Shown here: piece by piece, positions 33,116-45,010 of the stretch
Numbering within the stretch: the stretch's first letter is position 1
How the letters are laid out: each line of letters opens with the position of its first letter
Source: Ichthyophis bannanicus
Taxonomy: Eukaryota > Chordata > Amphibia > Gymnophiona > Ichthyophiidae
Length of the DNA: 64,000 nt
Assembly: GCA_033557465.1 (NCBI GenBank)
Contig: CM066036.1
Location: forward strand, 588,463,574 to 588,527,573
Direction of reading: 5' to 3'
Notes under the pieces: model-generated
Told to the model about the DNA's origin: nothing
Databases searched by the model: none
Seen by the model: only the letters and a program-made list of their open reading frames with translations
Position numbers and translations under genes: made by a program

Positions 33116-34116
33116 AGAAGAGAATGTAAATCTGAATTTGAAAGGAAGGATTTAATAGAACGGATTCACAAAAGGCTCTCTTAATTCAGAACAAAACATA
33201 TATTCAATCCAAAACTGTCATAAACAGGAAAATTTCCAACCTCAATGCCATCCACTCTATATCTATATTCACACTACCTGGTGTTCAGGTGGTTTAGACG
33301 ATAGATCCACCAACTTCAGAGATGAGAGATTTCCAGTGTGTGAGCTGAAGAATTGGGCTCTTGAATAATAAAGAGAAGAACCACCCTCTATAGGATACCA
33401 TTAATACAGTAGCTTGTTTCAAGTTTTTTTAGAATTTCCCTTGACGTAGCCTGGCAAAACATGGGGGCATGCCTTGATCATTTCGGGGATAGAACAGATC
33501 ATCTCTATAGAACTATAAAATATTCAGGCTAAAAGCCTACAGATATGCTGTTTGAGTAGTGGGGATGATTTTTAATATAAAATAAAATATGGGGATCTAT
33601 TAAAAATATACTGGTGGACCAAGTATTACAGGGAGTTGGACAAAAACACTAAAAAAGCAATAAACTATATGTGTTGTTTAAAGAGTTGAGATTTGTTTGT
33701 GTGTTAATTGTTAATAATTGTCCTTATGTATGGAACTTTTTAGTGTGACTACTTTATAAAGGCAACATAGGTCTTTATGGAACAAGCATTCCTAACCAGT
33801 TTTAATAGCTGATCCTGATAAAAGTGTAAATGTGTGCATGTACTCTAGGCATGTACCCACATATTTTATAAAATGCACATGAGAGTCATGCTTGATCATG
33901 CAAGTGCAAAAAGGGAAGTTAGCTCTCAAAAGCTCCTCACAAATGTATTGGCTAATAAAAAGAGATCATCTGCACCGTGTCCACAAGTAAAATAATAAAT
34001 TAAGATATTTTATAATCTATGCATGCATTTGCAGACTCTGTCCATGCTCCCCTTAGAACCTGCCCCTAGCTGTGCCTACTGGCAAAGTACTTACTTTCAT
34101 GACAAGTTGTGTACAT
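33116..34116. other. Non-coding AT-rich DNA, nothing recognised
   Basis: No frame above 60 codons and no repeat that I can identify. Confidence 0.5.
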
Positions 34117-34544
34117 TTAGGGGGGGTCTTTTACTAATGGGCACTAGCTGGTTGCATGTGCTGAAGATGTGCTGGCACACGTGATGCCAGCTGGCGCAGG
34201 GCCATGACAGCGCAGGATGATTCCTGCGTTAATTGTGCAATCCACGTGTGGGTGGGATAGGGATGGAGAGTGGGTATGCAGAGCTCAGCGCAGTTAGTGC
34301 TGTTGTCACACCGTATGTTAACTGTATTAGCACAGGTTCATTTAAACCACCTCAATAGGTGGAGTTAAGTGCACCCACACTCATGTAACCCACTTTAGGG
34401 AACAGTGCTTCAATTAACTGCCGGGAATTCTTTCCACATTACTGACAGTTAATGCGGTGGTGTTGCACCTAACACACCATAATTTTGGTGCTATTGGTGT
34501 GTTAGGTGCAACACCTTAGTACCCTTTAGTAAAAGAGACCCTTA
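34117..34544. mobile_element. PIF/Harbinger-type MITE (422 bp) with TTA target duplication
   Basis: TTA at 34117-34119 and 34542-34544 flanks the element. The ends GGGGGGGTCTTTTACTAATGG and the complement of GGGTCTCTTTTACTAAAGGG form imperfect terminal inverted repeats. No coding capacity. A perfect internal hairpin (GTGTTGCACCTAACACACC facing GGTGTGTTAGGTGCAACAC, about 34460-34514) lies near the right end. Confidence 0.8.
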
Positions 34545-35394
34545 CTATTTTATAAAAAGGCCTTTTACCCACTTACACATAAAAAAGATATAAAATTATC
34601 TCCGTATAGGTGATATTCAGTCATATGGAGAGTAATTTTATAAAGATGTGCCTAGTTAATGTCTTGAAGAACTACCAAAAGGGACTGCTACTGCTGGAAA
34701 GAAATCTGTACTTGTATTTACCTGCTGGGAAATTTTCTAAATCTTTGGGAATAGGGAATTATTTGGGTTAAAGCTGATAAATCTGTGTTTTTTAGAATTC
34801 AGTGTTTTTGTTAAATCAGTCAGGGCTTAGTACCATCAAAGAGCTTTTCATTTAAATCAAATCCGAGTATAGCTTAGCTTAGAAGGTAGAATAGGGTAAA
34901 TATTCTTTGAGTAGATAGAAATAAATTGTTTCTAGAGACCTCACAAAGAGGCCTTCCAGTTAGAAGATAAGAGACCTGTGAAATTGTTTTAAATAGGTGT
35001 TAAAGCCAAGTGACGGATCAGAAAGGCAATTTGAAAGGCTCTCTCTATCAAACCAAGGGCTGTGCGAATCAAACAGGAAATTGTTAAGAGATTACCTTAG
35101 AAGCACAGGTCAGGGCACTGTGTAGCAAGCCACCTTTTACTATGAGTTTCTTTCCCATCCATCCCAGGCATAATCTTAGATTTATAGGCTTTTAAACTTA
35201 TTAAAGGGAAAGAGGTAGCCAAAGTCACTTTTGGGTTCAGCTGGTTATCTTCATCAGGAACAGATTAATTAAGGCCCTGAAATTAATCTATCTTTAGGTG
35301 AACAAAGTACCTTAAACTTATTAGGTATAGTTGTAGTAGTACAAGCATCCCTAGCAACTTTAAATATCTAAACAAATCCTTAAAATGAAGATGC
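34545..35394. other. Non-coding, nothing recognised
   Basis: AT-rich background without recognisable coding or repeat structure. Confidence 0.45.
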
Positions 35395-36480
35395 AGACAG
35401 CAGTCCAGCAGTGAGATGGGGGCTATCCAGTCTTTTGCACTGAGTGTCAAATATACAGTTTTCTCCCAGTTGGTGATGAGTCTTAGATGCACTAGGTGCA
35501 AGGAGCCCTTTGCTCTCAGGGAATGAGTCTGATCTTTGGAAGCTAGAGTAGCAGACTTGGAGGAGATAAGGAAGACAGAGAGGTATATAGATGAGACCTA
35601 CAGGGACATAATACTGAAATCCCATCTCCAGTCTGGCAGCATCTCTGTTCCATGGAGGAGAGTGGTCATGTGAAAAGACAGCATCATCTTGGTGTGGGAG
35701 GAATAGATTCTGTAGCTAGGACCAGGTGATATAAAATCCTCTCGCACAGAGGTGGTTTCTCCAGGGCCATGTGCCCATGAGAGAAGGGTTAGGGTGGCAG
35801 TTATAGTTGGTGATTCAATCATTAGGCATGTAGATAGCTAGGTGGCTGGTGGACATGAGGATTGCCTGGTAACATGCCTGACTCATGCGCCACCTAGACA
35901 AAGTTTTAGATAGTGTTGGAGAGGAGCCTGCTGTCTTGGTATATGTTGATACTAATGACATAGGAAAATGTGGGAGGGAGGTTCTGGAGGCCAAATTTAG
36001 GCTTTTAGGTAGGAAGTTGAAATACAGAACTTCCAGAGTACCATTCTCAAAAATGCTTCATATTCCACGCACAGTACTCAAAAGGCAGGCAGAGCTCTGG
36101 AGTCTCAATGCATGGATGAGACAATGGTACAAGGAAGAGGGTTTTGGATTTGTTAGGAACTGAGTAACATTCTGGGGAAGGGAGGAGCTTTTCTAACGAT
36201 GGGCTCCACCTTAACTGAGGTGGAACCAGGTTTCTGGCATTAACCCTTAAAAAGGAGATAGAGCAGCTTTTAAACTAGATAATAGGGGAAATCTGACAGT
36301 CGCCAAAGAGCGCCTGGCTCAGAAGGATGTATCCTTGAAGGATACTAGCAAAAGTGGGAAGTTAGGAAGGTTCCAAAAAAGATAAATGTAACCCAGATGC
36401 TCTGAAGTATAGAGCAGGCAGAGCAGAAAGATTCCAAATTACCCTTGCCAACTGATAACCAGATTGTTAACATGAATGTT
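35395..36480 (+). pseudogene. CR1/L2-type LINE ORF1 with esterase domain, broken
   Basis: On the plus strand a cysteine pair (RCTRCKEPFALRESDS, about 35480) is followed by an SGNH/GDSL-like esterase block. VIQSLGM near 35810 corresponds to the serine motif region. Then come HLDKVLDSVGEEPAVLVYVDTND, GKCGREVLEAKFRLLGRKLK and NAWMRQWYKEEGFGFV. CR1- and L2-type ORF1 proteins carry such an esterase. The catalytic serine block is eroded, stops interrupt the N-terminal third, and the frame ends at 36163. The following 36164-36480 shows remnants of the same ORF. Confidence 0.7.
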
Positions 36481-36685
36481 TATGTTTAATTATTTGATAT
36501 AGCGGTTTACAATTCACAAGCAATTAAAGGAAGGCACAGGGCCAGAAGCAGGAAAGGAAGTTATAATTGTTGATAGGACAGTGCAAGAGAGAAGATACAG
36601 GACTATATGTAGGGAACGTGGTCAGACAAAAGGGGAGGGAAGATCATAGGCCAAGGAGAAGAGGTGGGTTTTTAAGTTAATAAAA
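36481..36685. repeat. Inserted LINE/SINE tail-like fragment
   Basis: 'TTTGATATAGCGGTTTACAA' at about 36495 resembles the shared tail seen at 30.5, 44.7 and 47.2 kb. It interrupts the LINE between ORF1 and the endonuclease remnant. Confidence 0.45.
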
Positions 36686-36855
36686 TGAAACCTCTGTATG
36701 CAAATGATAGAAGTCTAAAAAATTTGTCTAAAAAATAAGATGGAAGATGGAAGAACTGGAACATATAGCACTAAATGGAAGGTTAGATATAATTGGCATC
36801 TCAGAGATCTGGTGAAATGAGGACCACCAATGGGATACTGTGATACCTGTTTAAA
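36686..36855 (+). pseudogene. LINE endonuclease N-terminal remnant
   Basis: KMEELEHIALNGRLDIIGISEIW followed by a stop and a NEDHQWD-like block matches the start of CR1-type APE endonucleases (…DIIAISETW…). It is too short to be functional and probably belongs to the same LINE as the ORF1 at 35.4 kb. Confidence 0.6.
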
Positions 36856-37029
36856 TTGGTGGAGAGGTTGCGCTCTATGTTAGAGAGGATAAATGTTTTG
36901 CAGGAAACAAAACACATTGTAGAATCTCTATGGATAGAAACTCCATGTAACATATGGAAGGCAATGGCAGTGTGGGTGTCCTACCAATTGCCTGGCCAGA
37001 ATGAACAGATGGATGATGAAATGCTAAAA

Positions 37030-37325
37030 GAAAATCAGAGAAGCTGACAAAGGTTACAACACAGTATGTCCTTCTAACACTCATTTGGCGCATGGGACGA
37101 GTTCTATCAGCATGGAAGAAAACCATCTTCATGCCAATCCTAACGAAAGGCGATAGCCGAGAATGTAAGAACTATCATGGCTTCAGCCTCCTTTCAGTCG
37201 TTGCCAAGGTGTTCATGAAGATCATAAAATAAAGGCTGCAGGAACATCTTGAACAGACCAGCTAAGAAGAGCAAGCAGGATTAGGCCATAATCGGGGCTG
37301 CACCGAATAAATAGTCACCAGTCAT
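37030..37325 (+). pseudogene. RTE-like LINE RT fragment (plus strand)
   Basis: WKKTIFMPILTKGDSRECKNYHGFSLLSVVAKVFMKIIK, interrupted by stops, then EEQAGLGHNRGCTE, matches RT blocks 1-2 of RTE/NeSL-type LINEs ('P..KKGD...C.NYRGI.LLSV..K.'). Several stops are present. It faces the minus-strand fragment at 37.43 kb. Confidence 0.6.
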
Positions 37326-37429
37326 CAGATTTCCACGCTAACTATCCACGGTGCGGTAGGGAAGCAAGTGGGTGGGTTTGGGGCAGAGAGTGGGTGGGGA
37401 AAGCACCTTGCAGTCAATGATGGTCAATT

Positions 37430-38310
37430 TATTGGTTCCTTACTGTAGGTCTTTCTTGATGTGTTTGAGCCACGTATTCTTTGGTGCTGCTCGTTGAACC
37501 CTCCAGTGTACAGGTCAATCTCGCCAGAGGAGTTTGACAACATACTGGTGTTCATTCTGTAAATGTGGCCAAACCAGCGCAGTCTGCGTTTTTGCATTTC
37601 TCTTCGATTGAGGATTGATGGTCACACTTTGTCCAAATTGTCTCGTTTCAGTGGAAATCACAAAGAGAGACACCCTAAATCTGTCTTAGGCATCGCATTT
37701 GAAAGACTTCAGGTTTGTTCAAGCCAGGTTTGAGCAGAGTCCATGTTTCCGATCCGTACAGGAGAATTGGCAGGATCAGCATTAGGAAGAGGCAGATTTT
37801 GGTCTTGGTGGAAATATTGGCCTTCTTCCAGAGGTACCATTTGAGTGAGATGAATGCTACTGTTGCCTAGCCAATCCTGCTGAGGACTTCAGTGGTGGAT
37901 GCCACCTTCAACTCCAGTACCAGCGATCCCAGGTATTTGAATTCTTGGACCTGCTCAATTTGAATTCCATCAAGCTGAACAATGGCCTGTGATCCATCCG
38001 TGGTCATAACTTTGGTCTTGCTTGCATTGATTCTTAGTCCTTAAGATTGGGCGATGCAGGCAATATGGAAAAGGATGTCAGTGGCCTCTGCATCCATGTC
38101 AGCTAATACAGCACTGTTGTCTGCGAACATCAAGTCTGTCAGGAAGTTGTTCACACCATGCTGGACCCCACATCTTTCCTTGAATGTTTTCCTCATTATT
38201 GCATCGATCACAAAATTGAAAAGCAGAGGTGAGGTGACATCTCTCTTGTGGACTCTAGTTTTGATAGTAAATTCCTTGGATAGCTCATTTCGGATCCGCA
38301 GCCCCATCTA
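37430..38310 (-). pseudogene. RTE-like LINE RT C-terminal fragment (minus strand)
   Basis: On the minus strand a TSPLLFNFVIDAIMRKTF block is followed by LTDLMFADNSAVLADM, GLRINASKTKVMTTDG and EFKYLGSL. LLYGSETWTLL and FQMRCLRQI come next. This is the palm-to-thumb part of an RTE-like RT and its C-terminal domain. The catalytic FADD is FADN in this copy, and stops and frameshifts occur throughout. Confidence 0.7.
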
Positions 38311-38837
38311 CCCCTCCCAATGCCCTTGCATAAAGACTCGGTGCCATGGCGTCTCGTCGTCATGGCACAGGGACGCCATGCAGATCGCACATCAAACATG
38401 CTTTTCCCCACCCTATCATCCCTGGAGGGGCCTGCTGAGGCCAGGATCAGGCTGCGGGGAGCCCCCCTGCTGCAGCTCACCTGATTTGTGGGGCTCGCCA
38501 GTGCCATTTGCCTTGGCAGGGGAGACTTATTCCACCTCCAAGGTGGAATAAGTTCCCCGGCCATCCTTGCACCTCCAGACATAGAGGGCCGTGACCGGAA
38601 TTGGCTTTGTACATCTGGGGTCATGGACCCATCTCCACCCTGCCCAAGCTCCACCTCTGGCCTACCCCGTTCCGGCTCCGTCCAGAGCTTCTTTCGCAAA
38701 GGCCTAGTACGTGCTGGGAGCTCTAATGCTGGAATTGGGTCCAAGCGAATAGCGGGGGTTGAACATCCAAGCCAGACGTCCATCCCTGCTATTCACAGTT
38801 TGGGATGACCCCCATGGTGTCAGGCAGTCCGTGATGG
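38311..38837. other. GC-rich segment, nothing recognised
   Basis: Locally GC-rich with frames of 100-190 codons on both strands but no domain. Possibly a degraded non-autonomous element. Confidence 0.4.
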
Positions 38838-40277
38838 GGTGAGTGCAATCCAATAGGATATCCAGTTAGCAATGATTTTCAATTCACTAACCAGATAAGA
38901 AACAACATAAAGTTAGGCCAGAAAAGCAGGCCGAATTTTATGCGATTTAGCTACCCAACAGTGAGTGAATATTGCCACTATCAAAATAGCCAGTGGCAGT
39001 CATTGATGAAAATGGATATTCAACGGAATCTCCTACCTAGGCATTTCCGCTAAATATCCAGTTATATTGTGCCCTCAGTGGCTGCTGTTTGAAAAACTCT
39101 GACCACCGTGGGTTGAAAATCAGCCGGAACGTTTTTTATGCAGGGAAACACTTGAATATCAGTGCAAACGTGTGGTCCTGCCATTCGTGCAGGCAAACAT
39201 ATGTGCTTTGTTCATAGTGTGGCTATTTTTATCCCCATAAAAGGGGCAGGGACAGACTGGGGAAAGGAAAGCGTGAGCAGAGATTTTATTTTGAAGTCTC
39301 TGTGGTGTTGGTGAGGTGCAGTTAATCAGGCGCTATCTGCTTAGCTCGAAGCAGGGAAGGAAATGGTCATGGGCAGGAGTGGGGAATGGACATGTCTACG
39401 CATTGCAGTTAGGGCAAGGGTTAACCATGCAATTTGCTGTCAATGCTGCAGTTAGCGCGAGTGCACTTAATGCCACCTCAGTGAGGTGGTTTGCATGCAT
39501 TTGTGTGTTTTTCATCTCATTATTATTCAACACGCAGAGTAGTGACAAATTGTACATTATGGCAAAATAACACACATTATTGTTATAACTAGTTCTTAAT
39601 GCAAATAATTTTACTCCATCTCTGTAAGTTTTATGCTAATGATGGCAGCAATGAGGATTTTTATTTAGATGTTGTTTCTGCCTAAATCTAGGTGGCTCCT
39701 TATAAAATTACCCTTAAATATTTATGGGTGCATTAATGAACCGAATGCACACTGATCAATATACATCCCTAGAAATGAATCAAATGAGCTAAAGGGAAAA
39801 TACAGTTCTGCACGCCCTTATTATTAAGCCTGTCTCCTGTACAATAAATAATTCCCAGAGAATAGATCCTTGAAAAGTGAGCGCTCCTACCAAAAAAGGA
39901 CTACAGTGGGGTAGAATTAATTGAAAGAGTGTAGGAGGCTGAGTACTGAGGTGTGAAAAATGTTGTGGGTTAGCCGCCGATTTCACGATACTTAGCTATG
40001 GATGTAAATGAGCATATCTGCAATTGAAGCTAAATATCACAAGAAATGTAGCATACCTACCATGGCCAGGAACTTCATGCATTCCCAGCTGTGGCAAGGC
40101 TTATTAGATGTTAAAAAACTGCTCTTAGCAGGCATAGATAAAAGCGGCCACAGAGCCATTTCTGACGGGTCCCTTCCTGCCAGGAGTCTGAAAGCTCTGG
40201 TGGTCAGCTGGCCCTCAGAACCTACATAGCCCTGCTCTGGGGCAAAATACAAAGGAGGGTCTTGCCCTTTTGGAAGA
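38838..40277. other. Non-coding with old non-autonomous repeats
   Basis: 38900-39140 belongs to the dispersed 'GATATTCA' repeat family. 39240-39560 has a GC-balanced block with short inverted words (CCACCTCAGTGAGGTGG at 39472-39488). No gene. Confidence 0.45.
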
Positions 40278-40643
40278 CCTACCACCAATGTTCCCTCTAA
40301 TTTTCTGTAGGCTGTGTGCCCATAAAATATCAGCTGTGTGCAGCTTTTGAAGGAAGGTTAAATTTTTGTGCGCCACATAATGACACTCGGAGTTATATAC
40401 AGTATACAGTATGTACACCACATTGATTTTAATCAAATTAAATGAAAATAGACGACTACTAAATGAAGTGGGAAATTTCTAGTAATTACAATCATAACTT
40501 TTAAATTTTAAGACGTCTGTGGTGGTTTCTATCAGAATCAGAGCCGTAATTTTTGTGCGCTCTGTTGTAAAGTATGTGCGCTCGCTCGGCAAGGTGCGCA
40601 CGCGCGCACACGCGCACAGCTTAGAGGGAACAGTGCCTACCAC
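40278..40643. mobile_element. hAT-type MITE (350 bp) with 8-bp target duplication CCTACCAC
   Basis: CCTACCAC at 40278-40285 and 40636-40643 flanks CAATGTTCCCTCTAA at the left and the complement of CACTGTTCCCTCTAA at the right. The interior is AT-rich with a GCGCAC-rich right end and no coding capacity. Confidence 0.88.
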
Positions 40644-41302
40644 CTATATGCTCAAATCCCTTTTGGGGTTCCTTCTGCCAGCCCCGATATATAGCACTAG
40701 CAATCATCTAGTCCCACTTACAAGATGGCGCTTGTGGGACAGGATCAAGTGATGCTCACTCCCTGCCTGCTATTACAGCATTACTTTTGAGATAAGCAGA
40801 CAGGAGGTAGGGGATGAGGATGGACGGTTGGTTCTGGTAGGGAGACTCACCAGAGTCTAACAGATGGGGCTTATAAGAAACAAGACTTTCTAATGGCAGG
40901 ATTGTGAATGGCGGGGGGGGGGGGGGCAAGAGGCCTCTTTGAATGGGGCTGCATGGTCCTTTTGTAACCTCCCTTTTTATGCAAAAGGTCAAGCCTTGAT
41001 GGCTAAAATAAAAGAATGCTTACACCTCATTGAGGTGGTTTTCTTTTTTGCCAAAAGTGTCTCTGAAGCCTTGCTAATGTGCCTGTTTTCACAAATAACA
41101 AACATTAATGAACAGCTTTACCTGATTTTGCATTACTATAGCTCATTAACAGTCAATTTAAATAAACTTGCACATAGGTGACTTTTCATGAAGTTCTTCC
41201 AAAAACTACCCTGATTTTTAAAATTTCTTTTGCAACAGGGCCTTCATAAGTTAAATGCACCAAAATGACTTGAGTCCCTTTCAAAAAAAATTTGCTAATA
41301 CT
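40644..41302. other. Non-coding, nothing recognised
   Basis: Contains a G run at about 40912-40927. No gene or identifiable repeat. Confidence 0.45.
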
Positions 41303-41532
41303 TAGGGGCATGTTTACTAAAGGGTTTAACACGTTAATGAAATTAATGCATGCTAAGTGCCCAGAGCCCTTTTATTTCTATGGGTGCAGTGACAATGCAT
41401 GTTATCTTCATTAACAGACATTAGCTGTGGATAAGAGGCATATTTACTAAAGGTTATCTGCCACCCCCCCCCCCCCATAGAATAAAAGACCAAGTAACAG
41501 CGCAAGGTAAGGGTTAGTAAAAGGGGTCCTAA
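41303..41532. mobile_element. Short Harbinger-like MITE
   Basis: The left end TTAGGGGCATGTTTACTAAA and right end TTAGTAAAAGGGGTCCTAAG form imperfect terminal inverted repeats with TTA/TAA at the borders. An internal AAGAGGCATATTTACTAAAGG at about 41437 looks like a second terminus, so this may be two nested or fused copies. A 14-C run lies at about 41466-41480. Confidence 0.55.
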
Positions 41533-42500
41533 GTCTCCTGATTTGTGATTAAGAACAATGAATAAAGCACATTATATGACTTTAGAAAAATTATACTGCA
41601 ACAATTTGAAGAGACGGAAATGTAATATAGAGCATATAAGTGCATCATAAAATAAATGGTTAGTTATTATTGATGTACTTGAACACTTGTTCAAACAAAA
41701 TTATATGTTCACTGGCTAAGAATGAATGTACAACTCCTCTATCCACGCATTTACGGATAATATCGTACTGAAAATTTATCTAGCTGGCTGGATGATATTC
41801 ACAGAATCAATGGCAGAGCGAGGGCAGAAAAAGAGCAGTCCACAAAATTTACCCGGATATGCAGCTACCATCTGGATAAACTATCAGGGCAATACTCAGC
41901 CCGCAGTGGTCAACATTTTTTAAACACCAGCCGCTGTAGGCAAAAGTGAAACCAGATATTCAGCAGAAGTGCCCAGGTAGAGGCTTCCATGGAATATCCA
42001 TTTTCAGCACTTGCTGCTGCTGGCTATCCAGATCGAGGCAAGACGCAGCCACCATCCGGATAGCTAGATCGCATAAAGTTAGGTCTCCTTTTATTGTGGT
42101 TGAGGTAGCAGACTGAAAATCACCACTAATGGGATACGTGTTGCCCTTTCCATAGACCACTCCAGCACTCTCCAGATAGTGCCAGTGAATATTGGGCTCA
42201 GTGAGGTTTATCCTGTTAGTGACCCCTAAATAGCAGACCCAGTCTAAATGAGTAACGGCCATAGTGGTTACTGTGTTACATGTATAATCAACACTGCTGA
42301 CTATAGGTATAGAGTGCTACATATATGTATTAATTTAAATAGCAGCACCAGAATTAATGTGAATGATGCCACCTTTGCTGAAAATTGTGCCCAAGTTATT
42401 TTACAAGTGGATTTAATAACAAATTTCAGGAGATGAATATTTGCATCCAGAGGCCTGAGGTATTGCCATATAATTAAAGTAGAAGAACAAAGTAAGAGAG
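41533..42500. other. Non-coding with dispersed repeat
   Basis: 41850-42240 belongs to the 'gatattcagc/ggaatatcc' repeat family. No gene. Confidence 0.45.
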
Positions 42501-44003
42501 ATCTGTAATATCTGAAGATTGGAGGATCACCAATGTAACGCCAATTTTTAAAAAGGGTTCCAGGGGTGATCCGGGAAACTATAGACCGGTGAGCCTGACG
42601 TCAGTACCGGGAAAAATGGTAGAACAAAATTACTCAGCATGTAGATAGTCATGGCTTAATGGGAGACAGCCAACATGGGTTTAGACAAAGAAGATCTTGT
42701 CTTACTAATCTATTATGTTTTCTGAAGGTGTGAATAAACAGGTAGACAAAGGTGAGTCGGTTGATATAGTGTATCTGGACTTTCAGAAAGCTTTTGACAA
42801 GGTCCCTCATCAGAGACTTTTGGCAAAACTAAAAAGTCATAGGATAGGAGGTGATGTACTATTGTGGATCAGGAACTGGTTAAAAGATAGAAAGCAGAGG
42901 GTAGGGCTAAATGGCCAATTTTCCCAATGGAAAAAGGGGAATAGTGGAGTACCCCAGGAATCTGTGCTGGGTCCGCTGCTTTTTGACATATTCATAAATG
43001 ACCTGGAAAAGGGAATAACATGTGAGATTATCAAATTTGCAGATGACACAAAACTATTTAAAGTTGTTAAAACCTAAGAGGATTGTGGGAAATTGCAAGA
43101 GGATCTTGATAAATTGGAAGACTGGGCATCCAAATGGCAGATGAAATTTAATGTGGACAAGTGCAAAGTTATGCACATAGGAAAGAACAGCCCAAACTAT
43201 GGTTACACGATGCAAGGTTCCATATTGGGAACCACCACCCAGGAAAAAGATTTAGGCGTCATTGTGGATAACATGTTAAAACCATCTGCCCAGTGTGCAG
43301 CAGCGGCAAAGAGAGCAAATAGAATGCTAGGTATCATAAGGAAAGGAATGGAAAATAAAACAAAGGATATTATAATGCCTCTGTATCGTTCCATGGTGCG
43401 ACCGCACCTTGAATATTGTGTGCAATTCTGTTCGCCGTATCTTAAAAAGGATATAGCGTTATTAGAAAAGGTGCAGAGAAGAGCCACCAAAATGGTAAAG
43501 GGGGATGGAAGGATACCCCTATGAAGAGAGGCTAAAAAGGTTAGGGCTCTTCAACCTGGAAAAGAGACGGCTGAGGGGAGATATGATAGAGGTCTATAAA
43601 TTAATGAATGTAGTGGAACGGGTAAACGTAGATCGATTGTTTACATCATCAGAATATAAAAAGACTAGGGGACATGCAATGAAGCTACAGGGTAACCTAT
43701 TTAAGACTAATAAGAGGAAATACTTTTTCACTAAACGTGTAATTACCGGAGGAGGTAGTAAGAGCTGTTAGTGTAGCTGTGTTTAAAAACGGTTTGGACA
43801 AGTTCCTGGAGGAAAGGTCCATAAACCATTATTAAAAGGAACCTGGGATATCACTGCTTGACCCAATACAAGCATTGAGGAACCTGTGGTTTTTTGGGGA
43901 AACTGCTAGGTACTTATGACCTAGATTGGCCACTGTTGGAAACAGGATACTGGGCTTGATGGACCTTGGTCTGACCCAGTATGGCATATCTTATGTTCTT
44001 ATG
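42501..44003 (+). pseudogene. CR1-type LINE, 5'-truncated, with 3' end
   Basis: RT blocks run in order: [61 protein letters not shown] (the usual PQG is PQE), [25 protein letters not shown], then RRATKMVKG and EERLKRLGLFNLEKRRLRGDMIEVYKL. The catalytic FADD is intact. Frameshifts at about 42630-42710, 43500 and 43770, and a stop at 43075, inactivate it. The 3' UTR ends with the CR1 signature 'TGATGGACCTTGGTCTGACC' and TTCTTATG-type terminal repeats. Endonuclease and ORF1 are absent. Confidence 0.85.
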
Positions 44004-44200
44004 TAATTTGAGTTCAAGTTCCTACGGGCTCCGTCAGGGGCTTGGGAAAGTCACTTTACTTCTTTTGCCTTAAATTACTGAATGGAACAAAGAGATGTGA
44101 GCCCCACTTTAGGCTGCATTCTCCGATGGCCTAACAAATGCCATGTCTAGGAGTAGTCCTGAAAGTGGACCTCTAGTGTAACCCTTATAAGGAATGGAAA
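44004..44200 (+). repeat. Probable SINE body fragment
   Basis: A B-box-like GAGTTCAAGTTCC and GGCTTGGGAAAGTCACTTTAC are followed by TGTGAGCCCCACTTTAGG. This matches the body of the tRNA-SINEs here. It directly follows the CR1 3' end. Confidence 0.5.
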
Positions 44201-44339
44201 AGAAAGACATAAAAAGCATGAGGAAAACATGTAGCAGATGTTTTTCACCTACCCATGCAGCAGCAACAAGCAGAAAGGGCTACTAGATAACATCAGCTGA
44301 CTTCTGAAAAAGCATCTGACTTCCAAAAAAACAAACAAA

Positions 44340-44760
44340 ACATGTAACAGAGCATTTTCATGTTATGGCCCAATTCTATGGAATTCCCTCCCCCCAACAA
44401 TAAGAGAAATAAAATATTTTATGGAATTCAGAAAAAGAATAAAAGCTCTACTATTTATAGAACACTATGGCTAATTCCATTCAGAATCACTCACTTGCCA
44501 ACACTGTCTCCATTAATAACAATGTAAATACTCATGATGTTGATTCAAATTACTTGCAAGCCTCCAAGCTACTATACTTCCATAACCACTTATACTGTAA
44601 ATAGTTAATTTTGTTGTTGTTTTACTATTATTCGTACACATGTACTGTTCTATTGTACAAAGTTAACCATGTTAGATGTAAATGTTCAAGTTCTGTTCAT
44701 TGTAAACTGCCTTGACTGCTGAATAAGGCGGTATAAAAGTCTTTGAAATAAATAAAGAAA
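44340..44760 (+). pseudogene. L2-like LINE 3' end
   Basis: WNSLPPTIREIKYFMEFRKRIKALLF is the C-terminus of an L2-type ORF2. It is followed by a 3' UTR ending in TTGTAAACTGCCTTGACTG...AAGGCGGTATAAAAG and an A-rich AAATAAATAAAG tail. Confidence 0.7.
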
Positions 44761-44879
44761 CATCAATAGGGAGTGGGTGGGGGTGACAATTACCAGCACT
44801 AATGGTTGCTGACTAGAGCAGTGTCAGACCCTTAAGCAGAATTAGTGACCACATTTCCAAAAGTAAAAACTCACAGTAT

Positions 44880-45010
44880 ATTTTATTTTTATTTATTTAA
44901 CCAGTTTTCTATACCACCTTATTCTTTAATCAAAGCAGCTTACAAACAGGTATTGGATATATTCCCTTGTCCCCAAGGAGGGTTAAGTGACTTGCCCAAG
45001 GCCAGAGGCA
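44880..45010 (-). repeat. SINE tail and body fragment with LINE-like 3' end
   Basis: The complement of TTTATTTAACCAGTTTTC...AAAGCAGCTTACA, followed by GTTAAGTGACTTGCCCAAGG, is the same arrangement as the SINE at 30.5 kb. The tRNA head is missing. Confidence 0.65.

Noticed and set aside
37030..38310. Twin-priming inversion of a single LINE
   Set aside because: The inverted 5' piece would have to lie upstream of the 3' piece. Here it lies on the 3' side and the pieces converge.
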